Part shown: piece after piece, positions 44,319 through 54,625 of the stretch | Layout: the number at the start of each line of letters is the position of its first letter | Position numbering within the stretch: position 1 is the first letter of the stretch | Assembly: GCA_947478785.1 (NCBI GenBank) | Contig: CANJXI010000005.1 | Span: 1 to 64,000, forward strand | Length of the DNA: 64,000 nucleotides | Direction of reading: 5' to 3' | DNA from: Caulobacteraceae bacterium | GTDB taxonomy: Bacteria > Pseudomonadota > Alphaproteobacteria > Caulobacterales > Caulobacteraceae | Translations under genes and position numbers: made by a program | Notes under the pieces: generated by a model | What the model was told of the DNA's origin: nothing | The model's input: the letters and a program-made list of their open reading frames with translations, nothing else | Databases searched by the model: none

Positions 44319-46106
44319 TCAGAGCTTGACGAGGCCGGCCGCCAGCTTCTCGTGGAGGCCCTTGGTGACCTTCACATAGCCCTTCTTCGGGTCGTGGAAG
44401 TACAGCAGGCCCCTGACCCTGGCCGGGTCGTAGCCCTCGGCCACCAGGTCCATCTTGCGCACCTTGAAGGTGCCGGTGGTCTCGATCGCCGGCAGGATGC
44501 GCACGAACAGCGGCTGGGCGTAGGGCGGCAGCTCGCGCGCCACGTGCTCGCCGAACCGGCTGATCTCGAAGTCGGGCCCCACCACCAGGCCCGCCATGCC
44601 GGCCCGGCCGTCGGCGCCTGGGACCTCGACGCCGTAGACGCTGGCCTCCAGAACGCCGGCCGCGGCCAGCAGCCGTTCGGCCACCTCGTTGGTGGAGACG
44701 TTCTCGCCCTTCCAGCGGTAGGTGTCGCCCACCCGGTCGACGAAGTAGAAATAGCCGTCGGAATCGGTGCGCATCAGGTCGCCGGTGGCGAACCAGGCGT
44801 CGCCCCGCTCGAAGACGTCGTGCAGGATCTTCTTCTCGGAGGCGGCCTTGTCCACGTAGCCCGCGTATTCCGAGCGCGCGTCGCCGCCGATCTGGCCGAT
44901 GCACTCGCCCACCTGGCCCGGGCCGCAGGCCAGGCACAGGCCGTCGGGGCCGCGGATCGGCTGCTCGGTCTCCACGTCGAACTGCACCAGGCGGACGTTG
45001 AATCGCTTGCGCAGCCACTTCGGAACCCGGCCGATGGCGCCCTCGCGGCCATCGAAGTTGAACATCGAGACGTTGCCCTCGGTGGCCCCGTAGAACTCCA
45101 GGATCTCGGGGATCCGGAAGCGCTGTTTCATCGTCGGCCAGATGTCGGGCCGCAGGCCGTTGCCGAACGCCAGACGGACCTTGTGGCGGGTCTCGTCGTC
45201 AACCGGCGGCTGGTTGACCAGGTAGCGGCAGAGCTCGCCGATATAGACGAACATGGTGCAGGCCTCGTCGGTCACATCGCCCCAGAAGTGGCTGGCCGAG
45301 AACTTGCGCCGCAGCACCACCGACCCGCCGTTGAGGAAGGCCGCGCCCAGCGCGCAGAGGCCGCCGGTCGCGTGGTAGAGCGGCAGCGCCACATAGATCC
45401 GGTCCGTGGGCCTGGCCCCGGTCGCGCCGGCGAACCCGCGCATGTAGAGCTGGGCCCGGACGTGGGTGATGCGGGCGGCCTTGGGCAGGCCGGTGGTGCC
45501 TGAGGTGAAGATGTAGAGCGCCGTGTCGCGGGCGGTCATGTCCTCGCGGACGCCGCGGTCGGGCGGCAGCTGGCTGCAGCTCTTCAGCGCCCGCGGCAGG
45601 TCGTGCTGGTCGCCCTCCGCCGGCCCCAGGACCCACTGCTGCAGCGGCTTTTCGAGCAGCGGCCGCGTGGCCTCGAACTCCGGCGAGGTCTCGGAATCGA
45701 CGATTACGTGGCCGGCGCCCGAGATCGTCAGGCAGTGGGCGAGCGGCGCCCCCGTGAGCTGGCTGTTGATCAGGGCGGTGACCACGCCGATCTTCGACAG
45801 CCCGTACCAGATGGCGAAATATTCCAGCCGGTTGGGCATGAACAGCGCCACCGTCTGGCCGCGCCGCAGGCCCAGGCCCTTGCCCCAGTGGGCGAAGCGG
45901 TTGGCGATGGCGTCGAGCTCGGCGTAGGTGACCGTGCGGCCCTCGAAGGTCATGGCGGGCCGCTCGCGCCACTGCTCCACGGCGGCCTGCAGGTCGTCGC
46001 AGATCAGGTTCGGCGAGGCCGAGGCGATGGACTTCACCCGCGCCAGGGTCCGGTTCAGCCCGCGCATGAAACGCCACTCGCGCTGCAGCCTCGCCTTGAG
46101 CGCCAT
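44319..46106 (-). CDS. Long-chain acyl-CoA synthetase (AMP-binding family)
   Basis: 595 residues. The AMP-binding motif YIFTSGTTGLPKAARI is near residue 205. EFYGATEGNVSMFNF and GWFATGDLM-like AWFATGDLMRTDSDGYFYFVDR carry the second core motifs, and the adenylate-domain lysine region is near RKMDLVAEGYD. The N-terminal ANRFAHWGKGLGLRRGQTVALFMPN resembles the FATP/very-long-chain group. It activates fatty or related acids to CoA thioesters for beta-oxidation or lipid synthesis. Unlinked to other beta-oxidation genes here. Confidence 0.93.
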   Translation of the reverse strand: MALKARLQREWRFMRGLNRTLARVKSIASASPNLICDDLQAAVEQWRERPAMTFEGRTVTYAELDAIANRFAHWGKGLGLRRGQTVALFMPNRLEYFAIWYGLSKIGVVTALINSQLTGAPLAHCLTISGAGHVIVDSETSPEFEATRPLLEKPLQQWVLGPAEGDQHDLPRALKSCSQLPPDRGVREDMTARDTALYIFTSGTTGLPKAARITHVRAQLYMRGFAGATGARPTDRIYVALPLYHATGGLCALGAAFLNGGSVVLRRKFSASHFWGDVTDEACTMFVYIGELCRYLVNQPPVDDETRHKVRLAFGNGLRPDIWPTMKQRFRIPEILEFYGATEGNVSMFNFDGREGAIGRVPKWLRKRFNVRLVQFDVETEQPIRGPDGLCLACGPGQVGECIGQIGGDARSEYAGYVDKAASEKKILHDVFERGDAWFATGDLMRTDSDGYFYFVDRVGDTYRWKGENVSTNEVAERLLAAAGVLEASVYGVEVPGADGRAGMAGLVVGPDFEISRFGEHVARELPPYAQPLFVRILPAIETTGTFKVRKMDLVAEGYDPARVRGLLYFHDPKKGYVKVTKGLHEKLAAGLVKL

Positions 46107-46180
46107 CCGTTCCTCCGACTTCCACCCCGAATTGGCGATGGTGCGCGGAAAGGGTCAAGCAGGCCTTACGAAATCGGCCC

Positions 46181-46298
46181 AGCCCTTCCCTGGCCGACAC
46201 GTTCCGCGACCTGGCCCGTGTGCTGGAGGACGACGAACAGGCGACCCGCTTCGAGGACGCCATGCGGAAGATCGCCAAGGCGCCGCCGGAGTCGGGCG
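46181..46298 (+). pseudogene. Remnant of a small gene, start missing
   Basis: One frame reads SLADTFRDLARVLEDDEQAT, then RFEDAMRKIAKAPPESG, an amphipathic helical pattern with normal codon use. It has no start codon or ribosome binding site upstream, and after about 46300 it runs into the opposite-strand ArsR-like gene with changed composition. This looks like the C-terminal remains of a small helical protein left by a deletion. The identity of the original is unknown. Confidence 0.35.
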
Positions 46299-46556
46299 TC
46301 AGTCGCCGAGACGATTCGGAACGAACTCCCTCACACACTCGGCGAGCGCGATTGGAGACGCCCGGTAGATTTCCGTCAGGCCTACGGTCTGCGCGATCAC
46401 CAGCCCCGCGCCGGTCAAAATCATGAGGTCCGGAATATCCTCGATTTCGTCGCCGGCAAGTCCAGCCGCGCCCGAGCGGACGAGGCGCTGATACAGCTCC
46501 AGGCGACCTTCATCACCCAATGCGGCGAACATCGCGGCGGCAATAGAGGAATCCAT
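46299..46556 (-). CDS. Small ArsR-like protein lacking a clear recognition helix
   Basis: 85 residues from the ATG at 46556. MDSSIAAAMFAALGDEGRLELYQRL matches the ArsR opening (FAALGDxxRL), and AGLVIAQTVGLTEIYRAS with ALAECVREFV matches its wing and C-terminal helix. Between them the STSHHL-type recognition helix is absent: only EIEDIPDLMILTG remains, so it is about 10-15 residues short. It may bind a partner rather than DNA, or be a decaying gene. It ends against the remnant at 46181. Confidence 0.55.
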   Translation of the reverse strand: MDSSIAAAMFAALGDEGRLELYQRLVRSGAAGLAGDEIEDIPDLMILTGAGLVIAQTVGLTEIYRASPIALAECVREFVPNRLGD

Positions 46557-46968
46557 ATATCGAGAATAGACGAGAACCGATGATCGCCAAATGAACAAGC
46601 CGTTTCGGAGCCGTTCAATTGCGGCATCTGGCACGGCCATCCGGGAACAGGATGGCCCCTGGGCGGTTCTGTCGGCCAGACCTGATCATCCGGTCGATCG
46701 GCGAGTTCCTCGTCCCGCGGGCGAACTGAAGCCCAGCCCCGGTCCGCGCCGGGTCGCCAGATTTTCGCCACAATATGAAGTCGTCTGGAATTTTTTGTTC
46801 AGACTTCAAAGCAGACGAACCCGACCGATGCTCTATTCTCATCCTTGAAAACCCGATCGATTTGGTTACCTGGGATTGATATCTCAGATCACCGGTTCGA
46901 AATCGTGGAACCCTGCTCGACCCCTGCCGTTTTACCCTCCGACAACATGGATAATAGGAGGGACTGAC
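46557..46968. other. 412-bp divergent intergenic region
   Basis: No credible gene. It is AT-richer towards 46790-46960. It includes an imperfect inverted repeat (GAAGTCGTCTG ... CAGACTTC near 46781-46810) around an AATTTTTTG loop. It must contain the promoters of the divergent ArsR-like gene and the Pro/Ala-rich membrane protein, whose AGGAGG sits at 46957-46962. Confidence 0.5.
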
Positions 46969-47745
46969 ATGCCCACTGACTTTACGTCCACCACTGATAC
47001 CGCGCCGATCGGCGAGACCGAGAGCCCGATGTTCGCCCCGATCCCGTCTTGGGAACGCAACCGCAAGCGCCGTGGGTTCGGCCGCGCGACGCGCACGGTC
47101 GTCGCGCCGGAGACGCGGACGTTCGCCGCCGACGACATGGACGACGGCCCGGCCCTGATGACCGAGACCATAGCCACCCGCCCGGTCCTGACCGATCCGA
47201 TGCTGCGCGACGAGCCGCTGATGACGCCCTCCGGGACGGCGTTCGCGGAAGCCCCGGCCTATGCGCGGACCACCACCGTGCGGAGCAACAGCGCCGCGCC
47301 CGTGGCCATCGCCGCGGGCCTGATCGCCCTGGGCGGCCTAGCCGCCGCCGGCTGGTATGCCAGCCGTCCGCATGACGCGGGTATCGCCCAGCTGACCCCC
47401 GGCTCCACGGAAATCATGCCGCCGGCCGCCACCGACACCGCGGTCAATCCGCCCGCGGCCATCGCCGCGAACACGGCGGTTTCGCCCCCGGCCGCCCCGG
47501 CCGAGACGGTGGCGCCGGTGCGACGCGCCCCGACCCTCGCCGAGGCGCCCCGCGCCCGTCCCGCGCCCACGGCCCGCAGCGTCGAGGACGCCGGCGTGAA
47601 CACCGCCGCCACCCTGCCGCCCGAGCCGCAGCCTTACACGGGGAGCGCCACGGCCGAGACCCCGGCCACGGCCGCGCCGGAGCCGGTGCAGGTCGCCCCG
47701 CCGGTCAATCCGATGCCGGCGCCGGAGGCCGGCGCCACGCCGTAG
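46969..47745 (+). CDS. Pro/Ala-rich single-span membrane protein, unknown function
   Basis: 258 residues from the ATG at 46969 with AGGAGG 6-7 bases upstream. An acidic/Thr-rich cytoplasmic part (1-108) leads to one transmembrane helix at 109-130 (AAPVAIAAGLIALGGLAAAG). The remainder is a low-complexity Pro/Ala/Thr tail (PPAATDTAVNPPAA and similar repeats), presumably periplasmic and extended. Such tails can span to the cell wall or act as linkers. No domain found. A strong terminator follows. Confidence 0.72.
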   Translation: MPTDFTSTTDTAPIGETESPMFAPIPSWERNRKRRGFGRATRTVVAPETRTFAADDMDDGPALMTETIATRPVLTDPMLRDEPLMTPSGTAFAEAPAYARTTTVRSNSAAPVAIAAGLIALGGLAAAGWYASRPHDAGIAQLTPGSTEIMPPAATDTAVNPPAAIAANTAVSPPAAPAETVAPVRRAPTLAEAPRARPAPTARSVEDAGVNTAATLPPEPQPYTGSATAETPATAAPEPVQVAPPVNPMPAPEAGATP

Positions 47746-47780
47746 CAGCCGTAGCCGCGGCGCCACAGGGAACCGGATCC

Positions 47781-47815
47781 GGGGCGGCGCCTTTTGATAG
47801 GGCGCCGCCCCTTTT
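47781..47815 (+). terminator. Rho-independent terminator
   Basis: GGGGCGGCGCC (47781-47791) and GGCGCCGCCCC (47801-47811) form a perfect 11-bp stem with a 9-nt TTTTGATAG loop. A TTTT run follows at 47812. It sits 35 bp after the Pro/Ala-rich protein's stop, and ends its transcript. Confidence 0.85.
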
Positions 47816-47848
47816 CCGTGACCACAGCCCCACGACCTGACCAGCATC

Positions 47849-48040
47849 ATGAGCGACGACGAATTCCGCGGCCTCCGACCAGCGCCCGGGCGCGCCACGA
47901 ACGCCGGCGAAGCGAGCGAGCTCGCCAGCCTGATCGACGATCTGATGGCCCAACCGATCAAGTCGCGGCCGGCCGTCCTGGTGTTCGGCGACGACGACGT
48001 CCACGGCTTCACGCCCGCCGCCCGTCCCCGCGCCAGCTGA
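47849..48040 (+). CDS. Small protein (63 residues), unknown function
   Basis: 63 residues: MSDDEFRGLRPAPGRATNAG at the start, then a helix (EASELASLIDDLMAQPIK) and a short strand VLVFGDDDVHGF. Codon use is like the neighbours, but the ribosome binding site is weak and there are no homologues that I recognise. It is transcribed separately from the upstream gene because of the terminator between them. It may be spurious. Confidence 0.4.
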   Translation: MSDDEFRGLRPAPGRATNAGEASELASLIDDLMAQPIKSRPAVLVFGDDDVHGFTPAARPRAS

Positions 48041-48060
48041 ACGCGCGTCTTCTTGCCGAT

Positions 48061-48915
48061 CTATTCCATGGCCATGAAGGCCTCGAAGCGGGCCTTCCAG
48101 TCGGGATGCCAGCGGGAAAGCGCGGGACGGTTCTCGGCGACATCGCCGGCGGCCCAGCGGATACGCCTGGCGTCCGTGGCGCGGTCGACCTCGTTGTCGG
48201 GGCACAGGATGTAGAAGTCGCCCGCCGCGAGCCTCTCCAGCATGAAGTCGATCACCTGGGCCGCGGTCCAGGCCGCGGCGGGTTTCTCGCGGCCCTGCGA
48301 GATGCCGGTGAAGGTGAAGCCCGGGATCAGCAGGTGGGCGGTGAGCTGGCAGCCCTCGGTCTCGCGCAGTTCGTGGGCCAGCTGTTCGGTCAGCGCCTTC
48401 AGGGCCGCCTTGGAGACATTGTAGGCCGCGTTGCCGGGCGGGGTGGTGATGCCCTGTTTTGAGCCGGTGTTGATCACCAGCCGGGGGCCGCCGGCCGCGA
48501 CCATGCCTGGGACAAAGGCGTGGACGCCATGGGCCACGCCCCAGAAGTTCACGTCGATCAGCCGCTTCCAGCCTTCCAGGTCCTTGGCGACGCCGCCCGG
48601 ATTCCGGCCCATGCCGGCGTTGTTCATCAGCAGGTGCGGGACGCCGAACCGGGCCTGCGCGGTGGCCCGCAGGTTCTCGACCTGGGCGAATTCCGCCACG
48701 TCGGTCGCCACCGCCAAGACGGCGTCCGGCGCGCGGGCGATGGCCGCGACCTCGCCCGCCGCGGCGTCCAGCCGCTCGCCGGGCAGGTCGGCCAGGACGA
48801 TATTCAGCCCCATCCCCGCGAAGTTCCTCGCGGCGGCCAGGCCTATGCCGCTGGCGGCGCCGGTGATGACGGCCGTGGCGCCTGGGAACAGGGCGGGATG
48901 GCTGGGCGTGGGCAT
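48061..48915 (-). CDS. SDR family oxidoreductase
   Basis: 284 residues. Cofactor motif TGAASGIG at 18-25, structural NNAG (LMNNAGMGRNPGG) and catalytic YxxxK in AAYNVSKAALKALTEQL at about 160. ADLPGERLDAAA after the second strand has Asp in the place that selects NAD(H). The C-terminal extension (TFTGISQGREKPAAAWTAAQ) is as in SDRs annotated as acetoin or ketone reductases. Substrate unknown. Confidence 0.92.
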   Translation of the reverse strand: MPTPSHPALFPGATAVITGAASGIGLAAARNFAGMGLNIVLADLPGERLDAAAGEVAAIARAPDAVLAVATDVAEFAQVENLRATAQARFGVPHLLMNNAGMGRNPGGVAKDLEGWKRLIDVNFWGVAHGVHAFVPGMVAAGGPRLVINTGSKQGITTPPGNAAYNVSKAALKALTEQLAHELRETEGCQLTAHLLIPGFTFTGISQGREKPAAAWTAAQVIDFMLERLAAGDFYILCPDNEVDRATDARRIRWAAGDVAENRPALSRWHPDWKARFEAFMAME

Positions 48916-49048
48916 GGGCGGGCTCCGGTCGGCGATAGGGAATGCTCCTTATGCGCGACCATGCCGCATCGCGGGAGGGGGTGGGTTTTGGCTATCAGCG
49001 GAGGAAGCCACATTCCTGCCGATTTCCAGCCCGGGGGACGTCCTGCCC

Positions 49049-49255
49049 ATGATCACCGCCAAAGACCTTGCCGAGTGGGCCTCTGCGGCCCTGGTGTTCG
49101 GATGCGGGGGCCTGGTCGGCCACTATGCGGCGGAGGGGATGAGCCTTGTGCAGTGGGCCGGCGCGCTGACCGCGGTGCTGGGCTCGGTGACCGTGGCGGT
49201 GGCCGTGCGCGTGTGGCCGGCGAAGGCCGAGGCCAAGGTGCGCCAGCGGGACTGA
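49049..49255 (+). CDS. Small two-helix membrane protein
   Basis: 68 residues from the ATG at 49049. Two hydrophobic helices (WASAALVFGCGGLVGHYAA and LVQWAGALTAVLGSVTVAVAVRV) are joined by a short turn, with a charged Lys/Arg C-terminus. Upstream GGGGGACG can serve as a ribosome binding site. The form recalls holin-like or small regulatory membrane proteins, but the family is unknown. Confidence 0.55.
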   Translation: MITAKDLAEWASAALVFGCGGLVGHYAAEGMSLVQWAGALTAVLGSVTVAVAVRVWPAKAEAKVRQRD

Positions 49256-49307
49256 CCGGCGTCCGCCAGAGATTGACGGCCGCCGGCCTGTCGGCTGGAG
49301 TGACGCC

Positions 49308-49715
49308 ATGAAGGACGCACCGGAAGACATCTCGCCCGCCCAGCAGATCGACGGGCGGATCGCGGCGCTGGGCGACTGGCGCGGCGAGACGCTGGCGCGG
49401 GTCCGGGCCATCATCAGGACAGCCGATCCCGAGGTGGTCGAGACCTGGAAATGGCGCGGCGTGCCGGTGTGGGAGCACGCCGGCATCCTCTGCACCGGCG
49501 AGACCTACAAGGCCGTCGTCAAGCTGACCTTCGCCAAGGGCGCGGCGCTGCCAGACCCCAAGGGCCTGTTCAACTCGAGCCTCGAGGGCAACACCCGCCG
49601 CGCCATCGACATCCACGAGGGCGAGGCGATCGACGAGAAGGCCCTGACGGCGCTGATCCAGGCGGCCGTGGCGCTGAACGCCGCCAAGCCCGCGCGGGCG
49701 GCGAAGAAGGCCTAG
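49308..49715 (+). CDS. DUF1801 (YdhG-like) domain protein
   Basis: 135 residues. The DUF1801 pattern is visible: QIDGRIAALGDWRGETLARVR, then ETWKWRGVPVWEHAGILCTGETYK and KLTFAKGAALPDPKGLFNSS. Function in the cell unknown; the fold is related to iron-chaperone-like YdhG. The stop overlaps the convergent pentapeptide-repeat gene by 4 bp. Confidence 0.9.
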   Translation: MKDAPEDISPAQQIDGRIAALGDWRGETLARVRAIIRTADPEVVETWKWRGVPVWEHAGILCTGETYKAVVKLTFAKGAALPDPKGLFNSSLEGNTRRAIDIHEGEAIDEKALTALIQAAVALNAAKPARAAKKA

Positions 49716-50461
49716 TCGGCGCGGACGTCGAGTCCCAGCGCCGCCAGCAGGTCCTGCTGCTGGTCGAGGGTCACCTTGAGGCCGTCATACGCGGCGAGTT
49801 CAGTGAGCCGAAGGCCCGAGACGTTGCTCCCCCGGATATCGGCGTTGGCCATCCGCGCGCCGGTGGTCAGCGCCTGGCCGAAATCGCAGTGGGTGAGGTC
49901 CGCCCGGTCGAGATCGGCGCCCGTCAGGTCGGCTTCGCGGAACGAGGAGGCCTTCAGGTCGCAGCCGGCCAGCCGGGCGTCGGAGAGGTCGGCGAGCTCC
50001 AGGTTGCAGGCGGTGAAGGCCGCGGCCGAGCGCACGACGTTGCGCCCGAAGCTGCGGGCGAAGTCGGCGCGGTGGAAGCGGGCGCCGCGCAGGTTGCAGG
50101 CCTCGAAGGCCACCGCATAGAGGCTGGTGCGGTCGATGTCGGCGAAGGACAGGTCGCAGGTCTTGAAGACCGCGCTGTCCAGTTGCGAAAACGCGATCTC
50201 GACGCCGGAGTGGCTGTCCGGATCGGCGAAGTTGCACTTGTCGAACGTGGCTTCCCGCAGGTCGGCGTGGGCGAAACGGCAGCGGGTGAATTTGCAGTTG
50301 GCGAAGGCCGCGCCCTCGAGGATCACAGCGGTCAGGACCACGTCCACGAGGGTGCAGTCGGTGAACCGCGCGCCGGTCAGGTCGCGCTCGGCGAAGTCGG
50401 CGCCGGAGAGGTCGTGGCCGCTGAAGACGGCGCCTGGCGCCAGGTGGGGGATGTCGGACAA
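49712..50461 (-). CDS. Pentapeptide-repeat protein
   Basis: 249 residues built almost entirely of A(D/N)LxX-type pentapeptide repeats: SGHDLSGADFAERDLTGARF, then AFANCKFTRCRFAHADLREA and further repeats to about residue 225. They should form a right-handed quadrilateral beta-helix. Some family members mimic DNA and protect gyrase (Qnr), but nothing here marks that; most are of unknown role. No signal peptide. Confidence 0.92.
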   Translation of the reverse strand: MSDIPHLAPGAVFSGHDLSGADFAERDLTGARFTDCTLVDVVLTAVILEGAAFANCKFTRCRFAHADLREATFDKCNFADPDSHSGVEIAFSQLDSAVFKTCDLSFADIDRTSLYAVAFEACNLRGARFHRADFARSFGRNVVRSAAAFTACNLELADLSDARLAGCDLKASSFREADLTGADLDRADLTHCDFGQALTTGARMANADIRGSNVSGLRLTELAAYDGLKVTLDQQQDLLAALGLDVRAD

Positions 50462-50468
50462 CTAAATT

Positions 50469-50597
50469 CCGCTCATCCCCGCGAAAGCGGGGACCCAGGC
50501 TTTTTTTGTTCGGGCATTGGGCATGGACGACGCATCCGCCAGACGGAACTCGGAAACACAAAAACACCTGGGTCCCCGCTTTCGCGGGGATGAGCGG
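50469..50597. repeat. REPIN-like inverted repeat pair, locus B
   Basis: Units of 31 nt at 50469-50499 and, inverted, at 50567-50597 are the same as those at 23016-23136 except for the GAAA loop. The spacer is 67 bp, again T-rich next to the left unit (CTTTTTTTGTT) and ending GAAACACAAAAACA next to the right unit. It lies between the pentapeptide gene start and the thiC stop (50604), so it could also act as the 3-prime end of thiC mRNA. Confidence 0.85.
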
Positions 50598-50603
50598 GTG
50601 TGG

Positions 50604-52576
<1,973 letters not shown>

Positions 52577-52612
52577 GCTGCGACGTTAGGCCCGATCGGG
52601 CGCGCGCGAAAG

Positions 52613-52632
52613 CCCTTACGCCGCCCTTATGT
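52613..52632 (+). promoter_or_regulatory. Candidate KdpE-binding site upstream of the kdp operon
   Basis: CTTACG (52615-52620) and CTTATG (52626-52631) start 11 bp apart, a half-site repeat spacing like that of the known E. coli KdpE site. CC-TTACG-nnn-CCCTTAT is shared with the region before kup at 60661-60680. It sits about 95 bp before the first kdp ORF, upstream of a possible -35 TTGACG at 52659. Confidence 0.6.
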
Positions 52633-52726
52633 CCCGGGCCCGAAGGCCGTCTCGAAGCTTGACGCGCATCAATGTGATCTAGCCGTGCTCGGCGCTCCTT
52701 CATGCGGACGCCGACCGGAGGATCGC

Positions 52727-52810
52727 ATGCTCGACCTGCTCTACCTGGCCATCGGCATCGGGGTGTTCGCCCTGTTCGCCGGCTACGCCGCCGCCCTGAG
52801 GCGCCTCTGA
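52727..52810 (+). CDS. 27-residue membrane peptide leading the kdp operon
   Basis: [20 protein letters not shown] and AAALRRL make a single transmembrane helix with a basic end. A GGAGG is 7 bases upstream. Its TGA overlaps the ATG of kdpF (TGATG), so it is translationally coupled to it. It is a second tiny membrane peptide in addition to KdpF; role unknown, possibly stabilising the pump or acting as a leader. Confidence 0.7.
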   Translation: MLDLLYLAIGIGVFALFAGYAAALRRL

Positions 52811-52896
52811 TGCTGGCCAATGTCATCTGGGGCCTGGGGGCCCTCGTCATCGGCGGCTACATGGTGGTCGCCTTGCTCCGCCCGGAGAAGTTCTGA
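52810..52896 (+). CDS. kdpF: K+-transporting ATPase subunit KdpF
   Basis: 28 residues: one hydrophobic helix ending with the KdpF signature LLRPEKF. KdpF is a small lipid-like stabilising subunit of the KdpFABC pump in the inner membrane. It begins at the overlap with the preceding peptide and its stop overlaps the kdpA ATG (TGATG), so it is coupled on both sides. Confidence 0.9.
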   Translation: MLANVIWGLGALVIGGYMVVALLRPEKF

Positions 52897-54605
52897 TGAA
52901 CGGATCGGGCTGGGCGGAGATCGCCCTCACCATTGGCCTCACGGTCGCGCTGGGCTGGCCGCTGGGCCTCTACCTCGGCCGGGTCTGGGCCGGCGAGCGC
53001 ACCTGGCTAGATACGGTGCTGGGGCCCGTCGAGCGCGGGCTCTACGCCGCCTGCGGCGTCAAGCCGGAGAAGGGCCAGACCTGGCTCGCCTACGCCATGA
53101 GCTTCCTGGCCTTTTCGATCGCCAGCTTCGTCGTGCTGTACCTGATCCTGCGCTTCCAGGACCGGCTGCCGCTGAACCCGCAGGGGTTTCCGGGCCTCTC
53201 GCCGGATCTGGCGTTCAACACCGCGGTCAGCTTCGTCTCCAACACCAACTGGCAGTCCTATGTGCCCGAGACCACGGTCTCGACCTTTTCCCAGATGGCC
53301 GGGCTGACCTCGCACAACTTCCTGTCGGCCGCCGCCGGCATGGCCCTGGCCGCCGCCGTGGCGCGCGCCTTCGCGGGCAACCGCTCGGAAAGCCTTGGCG
53401 ACTTCTGGGTCGATCTCACCCGGATCAGCCTCTACGTCCTGGCGCCAATCTCGCTGGTCGTCGCCACCGCCTACATGGCGCTGGGCGAACCGCAGTCGCT
53501 GCTGGCCCACGTGACGGCCCGCACGGTGGAGGGCGCCAGGCAGACCATCGCGCTCTATCCCACCGCAAGCCAGGAGGCGATCAAGCAGCTCGGCACCAAC
53601 GGCGGCGGGATCTTCAACGCCAACTCCGCCCATCCCTTCGAGAACCCCAACGCCATCACCAACCTGATCGAGATCGTCTCGATGAACGCGCTGTCGTTCG
53701 GCTGCGTCGTGGCCTTCGGGCGGATCGTCCTGGCCCGCAAGGAAGCCCGCGCCCTGGTGGCGGTGATGACCATCCTCCTGGCCGCCGGCGCTAGCGCCAT
53801 CTACGCCGCGGAGGCCCAGCCCGCCCCCGCCCTGGCCGCCGTCCACGCCGACGCCTCCGTCAACATGGAAGGCAAGGAGGTCCGCTTCGGCGCGCCGTCG
53901 ACCGCCGTCTGGGCGGCCGCCACGACCGGCGCCTCGGACGGCGGCGTCAACGGCATGCACGACAGCTTCATGCCGCTGGGCGGCGGGGTGGCGATGTTCC
54001 TGATCCAGCTCGGCGAAATCATCCCGGGCGGCGTCGGCTCTGGCCTCTACGGCATGGTGGTGATGGCCCTGATCGCCGTCTTCGTGGCGGGCCTGATGGT
54101 CGGGCGCACGCCGGAGTACCTGGGCAAGAAAGTCGAGGCCCGGGAGATCAAGCTGGCCATGCTGGCCGTGCTGATCCTGCCGCTGTCGATCCTGGGCTTC
54201 ACCGCCGCGGCGCTGGTGCTGCCGGTGGCGCTGGGCGGCCTGCTGAACCACGGACCGCACGGCCTGTCGGAGATCCTCTACGCCTACTCCTCGGCGACCG
54301 GGAACAACGGCTCGGCCTTCGCGGGCCTGACCGCCAACACGCCCTGGTACAATACGACCCTTGGAATCGCCATGCTGCTGGGCCGGTTCGCCTACGCCAT
54401 CCCGGTCCTGGCCATCGCCGGCTCGCTGGCCGCCAAGCCCAAGCTCGGCGCCACGACCGGGACCTTTCCCACCGACGGGCCGCTGTTCGTTGGCCTGCTG
54501 ATCGGGGTGATCCTGATCATGGGGGGCCTGCAGTTCTTCCCCGCCCTCGCCCTTGGCCCGATCGTCGAGCACTTCCAGGTGCTCCACGCGGTCGCGGCCC
54601 TCTGA
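52896..54605 (+). CDS. kdpA: K+-transporting ATPase subunit A (channel-like)
   Basis: 569 residues, typical length. Ten or so membrane spans and the four K+ selectivity-filter-type P-loops; readable blocks are [32 protein letters not shown] and [13 protein letters not shown]. KdpA binds and passes K+ through the membrane in the KdpFABC complex. Starts on the overlap with kdpF and is followed by kdpB after 20 bp. Intact. Confidence 0.97.
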   Translation: MNGSGWAEIALTIGLTVALGWPLGLYLGRVWAGERTWLDTVLGPVERGLYAACGVKPEKGQTWLAYAMSFLAFSIASFVVLYLILRFQDRLPLNPQGFPGLSPDLAFNTAVSFVSNTNWQSYVPETTVSTFSQMAGLTSHNFLSAAAGMALAAAVARAFAGNRSESLGDFWVDLTRISLYVLAPISLVVATAYMALGEPQSLLAHVTARTVEGARQTIALYPTASQEAIKQLGTNGGGIFNANSAHPFENPNAITNLIEIVSMNALSFGCVVAFGRIVLARKEARALVAVMTILLAAGASAIYAAEAQPAPALAAVHADASVNMEGKEVRFGAPSTAVWAAATTGASDGGVNGMHDSFMPLGGGVAMFLIQLGEIIPGGVGSGLYGMVVMALIAVFVAGLMVGRTPEYLGKKVEAREIKLAMLAVLILPLSILGFTAAALVLPVALGGLLNHGPHGLSEILYAYSSATGNNGSAFAGLTANTPWYNTTLGIAMLLGRFAYAIPVLAIAGSLAAKPKLGATTGTFPTDGPLFVGLLIGVILIMGGLQFFPALALGPIVEHFQVLHAVAAL

Positions 54606-54625
54606 AACCCCCTGGGGATTTCAAG

